DNA of 64,000 nucleotides from CADEEN01 sp963738425 (GTDB lineage Bacteria > Pseudomonadota > Gammaproteobacteria > Burkholderiales > Burkholderiaceae_C), in NCBI GenBank assembly GCA_963738425.1, contig CAVTWT010000009.1:15661-79660 (forward strand), read 5' to 3'. Shown in pieces: positions 61,416 through 64,000 of the stretch. The position numbers and the translations under genes are program-made. The first letter of the stretch is position 1, and each line of letters opens with the position of its first letter. The notes under the pieces are model-generated. The model was given only the letters and a program-made list of their open reading frames with translations. It had not been told where the DNA came from and made no database searches.

Positions 61416-62630
61416 TCATGCAGCGCCCAGCGCGACACCCGGCGTCAGCAAGCGTTCGATCAGCGCGCGCACCGTCGCAATGCGGTCGCCGAACGGCAAG
61501 GCCCCCGCGCCGCGGAAGAACAGGCCCTTGTCGACTTCGCCGCGCAAGGCCGCGGCCAGGCGCTGATCGATGCAGAACTGGCCCCAGGTCGGCAGGCCAT
61601 CACGCAGGCCGCATTGCGCCAGGCAGTCCCAGGCCAATGTGCAGCGCGACTTCTTGTGCGCCGTCTGCTGCAGGCGCGGCAGCGCGGCCGTGTAGTTGCG
61701 CAGCCAGCGTGTATTCACCGCGCGCGCCGGCAGGCCGGCAACGCTGGTGAACTCGACCACGTCTTCGTCGCGCGCGCCGGCCAGCACCTGTTTGAAGTTC
61801 GGGTGGGCGTCGCACTCCTCGGTGGCAACGAAGGGCGTGCCGAGCTGCACCGCCGCCGCGCCGAGCGACTGCGCGTGCGCGATGTCTTCGAAGCTGCGGA
61901 TGCCGCCGGCCACGATCAGCGGCACCTCGCGCTCCAAGCCGGCGCTGCGCAGGAAGGCGTTGGCCTCGGGCAGCACGCGCTCGAAGTCGAAGCGCGCGTC
62001 TTCCAGGTCTTCGATCTTCGCCGCGCCGAGGTGGCCGCCGGCCCAGCGCGGATGTTCGATGACGATCGCATCGGGCACACGCTGCTTGCGCTCCCACTTC
62101 TTGATCACCAGCGCGATGCCGCGCGCATCGGACAGGATCGGCACCAGCGCCGCCTGCGGATGCTCGCGCGCCAGCTCGGGCAGGTCGAGCGGCAGGCCCG
62201 CGCCGACGACCACGGCGTCGATGCCGGCTTCGAGCGCCGTGCGCACCAGCGGCGCGTACTCGCTGACGGCGCGCATCACGTTCACGGCCAACAGGCCGCG
62301 GCCGTTGGCCAGCGTGCGCGCCGCGGCGATCTCGCGCTGCAACGCTTCGAGGTTGGCGGCGTCGATCACCGCCTTGGCCTGCGGCCCGGTGCCCTCGGCT
62401 TGCGTGCGCGCCATCAGGTCCGGGTGGTGGCGCCGCAGGTCGATCGACGAGATCGTGCCGACCGCGCCCTGCGCGGCCACGCTGCCGGCCAGCCGGTGCG
62501 CCGAGACACCGACGCCCATGCCGCCCTGCACGACCGGCAGCAGGTCGCGGCCGGCCAGGTGCAGCGGCGCCAAGCCGCTGGCGTGCCAGCGCTGTTCGAG
62601 ATCGGGGTCGATGAGATCGGGATGGTTCAT
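61416..62630 (-). CDS. NAD(P)H-dependent flavin oxidoreductase (nitronate monooxygenase family)
   Basis: A 404-residue TIM-barrel FMN enzyme. Motifs include PVVQGGMGVGVSAHRLAG, AVNVMRAVSEYAPLV, VEHPRW-like VIEHPRWAGGHLG with the GGH residues, VPLIVAGGIRSFEDIA and GAAAVQLGTPFVATEE, the phosphate-binding end of the barrel. It has an extended C-terminal part with CLAQCGLRDG. Such proteins may be nitronate monooxygenases or related reductases. Its physiological substrate cannot be told. It is the first gene of the operon, 57 nt behind the FNR-type dyad. Confidence 0.85.
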   Translation of the reverse strand: MNHPDLIDPDLEQRWHASGLAPLHLAGRDLLPVVQGGMGVGVSAHRLAGSVAAQGAVGTISSIDLRRHHPDLMARTQAEGTGPQAKAVIDAANLEALQREIAAARTLANGRGLLAVNVMRAVSEYAPLVRTALEAGIDAVVVGAGLPLDLPELAREHPQAALVPILSDARGIALVIKKWERKQRVPDAIVIEHPRWAGGHLGAAKIEDLEDARFDFERVLPEANAFLRSAGLEREVPLIVAGGIRSFEDIAHAQSLGAAAVQLGTPFVATEECDAHPNFKQVLAGARDEDVVEFTSVAGLPARAVNTRWLRNYTAALPRLQQTAHKKSRCTLAWDCLAQCGLRDGLPTWGQFCIDQRLAAALRGEVDKGLFFRGAGALPFGDRIATVRALIERLLTPGVALGAA

Positions 62631-62687
62631 GTCTTTGGCCGCGTCGACGCAAACATTCCAGGCTAGCGGTGCGAAGCCGTCTGCCGC

Positions 62688-62701
62688 TTGCGCTGCGTCA
62701 A
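62688..62701 (-). promoter_or_regulatory. FNR/Anr-type box upstream of the flavin oxidoreductase/nrdJ operon
   Basis: TTGCGCTGCGTCAA, identical to the dyad before the cbb3 operon (20047), including one further 5' C. It lies 57 nt before the operon's first start codon. Confidence 0.7.
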
Positions 62702-62709
62702 TGACCCAC

Positions 62710-64000
62710 TCACCACTTGCCGCGCAACGTCAGCCGCCAGGTGCGCGGCGCTTCGACGTGCGTGAACAGCGGCGACTTCTCCGCCAGGCGCACATTGGTC
62801 AGGTTGCGCACACCGAGCGACGCTTCGAGGCCGCCCGGCAGGGCGACGGAAGCCTGCGCGCCGAGCATCGTCAGGTCGGGCACCGGCTGCGCCGGCGTGT
62901 TGGGCGTGCCCGCCGGCAACAACTGATCGCCCGCATGTTCGACGTGGCCGCCGATCCGCCACGGGCCGTGCTGCCAGTCGAGCCGCACGGTCGCGCTGTG
63001 CCGTGGCCGGCGTTCGAGCCGCACGCCATTGCCGTTCTTGGCATCGAGGTAGGTGTAGCTCACGACGCCCGTGAAGCCGGCGCCGAGCGGCTGCACGGCC
63101 GACGCTTCGATGCCGCGCAGCGTCGCCTTGGCCAGGTTCTCGTAGGTGTAGGTGCCGATGCCGGGCACGGCGCCGGGCGTGACCAGGCGCACTTCGATCA
63201 GGTCATCGACGCGCTGGTCGAAGGCCATCAACTGCGCCTGCATTGCCCCCACCGCATAACCGATGCCGAGCTCGATCGCGTCGCTGCGCTCGGGCTTCAG
63301 GTCCGGGTTGCCGAGAAAGGTGTTCGGCCCCTCGGGACGCGCGCCGGGCACGACCTGCTTCAGGTTCGGCACCTTGAAGCCGTGGCTGTAGCCGCCCTTG
63401 ACCGTCCACGCGGGCGCCACGCGCCACACCGCATAGGCGCGCGGGCTCCACTCGTTGCCATAGCGGCTGTGCTCGTCGCGGCGCAGGCCGGCCGTGAGCG
63501 TCAGCGGCTGGGCGACGCTCCACTCGTCCTGCACGAACAGCGAGCGGTGCGGCAGCATCCCACGGCCACCGGGCAGGCCCGGGTCTTCGAGCGATTCGTT
63601 GCGCGCCTCGAAGCCGCCGGCGAGCGCATGCGCGCCGAAGGGCCGCCGCGCCTGGCCTTCGAGCACCTGCTCCTGCACGCGCTGCGGCACGTTGACCGCA
63701 ACGCCTTCGGTGCGCCGGTTCTCGACGTCGATGATCCCGCGGTAGGCGCGCAGCTGCGTCTCCAGCGAACCGGCCCACTCGGCCTCCCAGTTCAGCGAAG
63801 TCATCGCGCGCTCGATGTCGTTGAAGGTGACGTGGTAGCGCCGCCGCCCACCGCGCTCGCGTGCATTGCCTTCGCGATCCTCGATGCCCTGGCGGTGTTC
63901 GAGTTCGACACGCTGGCCCTTTGCATCGCCCGCGCCGCGCCAGGCCACGCCGACCCAGGCATCCTGCTTGTCGCGTGCTTCGAGTTCGGAAAGGCGCGGG
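62710..64000 (-). CDS. TonB-dependent outer-membrane receptor, C-terminal part (runs off the window)
   Basis: The ORF is open to the window edge (430 codons visible) and ends in RTWRLTLRGKW, the aromatic C-terminal residue of outer-membrane barrels. Alternating beta-strand pattern and receptor motifs are clear (FVQDEWSVAQPLTLTAGLRRD, GYSHGFKVPNLKQVVPG, NPDLKPERSDAIELGIGY, FTGVVSYTYLDAKNGNG). These are typical of siderophore or vitamin receptors of the FepA/CirA/BtuB group. The plug domain lies outside the window. Cobalamin is needed by the neighbouring class II reductase, but a BtuB assignment is only a guess. Confidence 0.88.
   Translation of the reverse strand, partial: PRLSELEARDKQDAWVGVAWRGAGDAKGQRVELEHRQGIEDREGNARERGGRRRYHVTFNDIERAMTSLNWEAEWAGSLETQLRAYRGIIDVENRRTEGVAVNVPQRVQEQVLEGQARRPFGAHALAGGFEARNESLEDPGLPGGRGMLPHRSLFVQDEWSVAQPLTLTAGLRRDEHSRYGNEWSPRAYAVWRVAPAWTVKGGYSHGFKVPNLKQVVPGARPEGPNTFLGNPDLKPERSDAIELGIGYAVGAMQAQLMAFDQRVDDLIEVRLVTPGAVPGIGTYTYENLAKATLRGIEASAVQPLGAGFTGVVSYTYLDAKNGNGVRLERRPRHSATVRLDWQHGPWRIGGHVEHAGDQLLPAGTPNTPAQPVPDLTMLGAQASVALPGGLEASLGVRNLTNVRLAEKSPLFTHVEAPRTWRLTLRGKW

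Noticed and set aside
1..64000. Prophage, insertion sequence, CRISPR array, tRNA or rRNA
   Set aside because: No transposase, integrase, structural phage gene, regular spacer array or tRNA/rRNA-like sequence was seen; the holin-family name at 47265 refers to the YqjE type and not to a phage.
62710..64000. Naming the TonB-dependent receptor btuB because nrdJ needs cobalamin
   Set aside because: The plug domain is outside the window and the visible barrel does not discriminate cobalamin from siderophore receptors.

Overview
The window is GC-rich DNA (about 65-70% over most of its length) with tightly packed genes, many ATGA/GTGA overlaps and GTG starts. The gene content points to a betaproteobacterium of the order Burkholderiales, in the Rubrivivax/Leptothrix/Comamonadaceae neighbourhood: a cbb3 oxidase operon with ccoG and fixI, AceK, many TctC-type binding proteins, many LysR regulators, and a class II ribonucleotide reductase carrying an intein. 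This placement is inferred from gene families; there is no rRNA or other marker gene here. I saw no tRNA, rRNA, CRISPR array, prophage or transposase.

Layout. 0-0.7 kb: 5' part of hemN. 0.7-8.4 kb: a catabolic operon (LysR; SDR dehydrogenase; DctP-DctQ-DctM TRAP transporter; split transketolase; ketopantoate-reductase-like enzyme). 8.5-12 kb: acyl-CoA synthetase and isocitrate dehydrogenase kinase/phosphatase. 12-20 kb (minus strand): cbb3 cytochrome oxidase operon in the order argF-like, fixI, ccoS, ccoN, ccoO, ccoQ, ccoP, ccoG, fixH-like and a small membrane protein. 20-25.4 kb: an FNR-family regulator, a two-component pair and a PHA-synthase-like protein. 25.4-34.5 kb: a disturbed region with AT-richer DNA, a 436-nt polypurine tract, a run of frameshifted genes (ClC channel, DUF3014, antiporter, YbdK ligase) and a chimeric scar of two truncated genes. 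34.7-44 kb: a methyltransferase and a second catabolic cluster (three TctC-type binding proteins, RraA-like aldolase, hydroxyacid dehydrogenase, SMP-30 lactonase, two LysR). 44-56.6 kb: a stress and oxygen-limitation set (phosphoribosyltransferase, dienelactone hydrolase, cytochrome c, YqjD/E/K-like trio, CoA-ligase-like protein, second FNR-family regulator, Hsp20, PAS histidine kinase, LuxR response regulator, cation P-type ATPase, hemerythrin). 56.6-62.6 kb: an operon with intein-containing nrdJ, ybaN, SirB2-like and a flavin oxidoreductase. 62.7-64 kb: 3' part of a TonB-dependent receptor.

How it fits together. Dyads of the FNR/Anr type (TTG-N8-CAA, 5-4-5 geometry) lie just upstream of many transcription units: the cbb3 operon, the PHA-synthase-like gene, the DUF883 trio, hsp20, the histidine kinase operon and the nrdJ operon. 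Near-matches precede hemN and the hydrolase/phosphoribosyltransferase pair. The sites before the cbb3 and nrdJ operons share an identical 15-mer 42 kb apart. The window therefore reads as a low-oxygen regulon: microaerobic respiration, anaerobic haem synthesis, oxygen-independent dNTP synthesis and stress proteins. Two carbon-source catabolism clusters are interleaved with it.

Caution on sequence quality. Many genes that should be intact carry single-base frameshifts (ccoG twice, the argF-like gene, the hybrid kinase three times, the intein, and most genes from 27 to 34 kb). Residual indel errors of a long-read assembly are the simplest explanation. Real decay cannot be excluded for 25-34 kb and for 45.5-46 kb.
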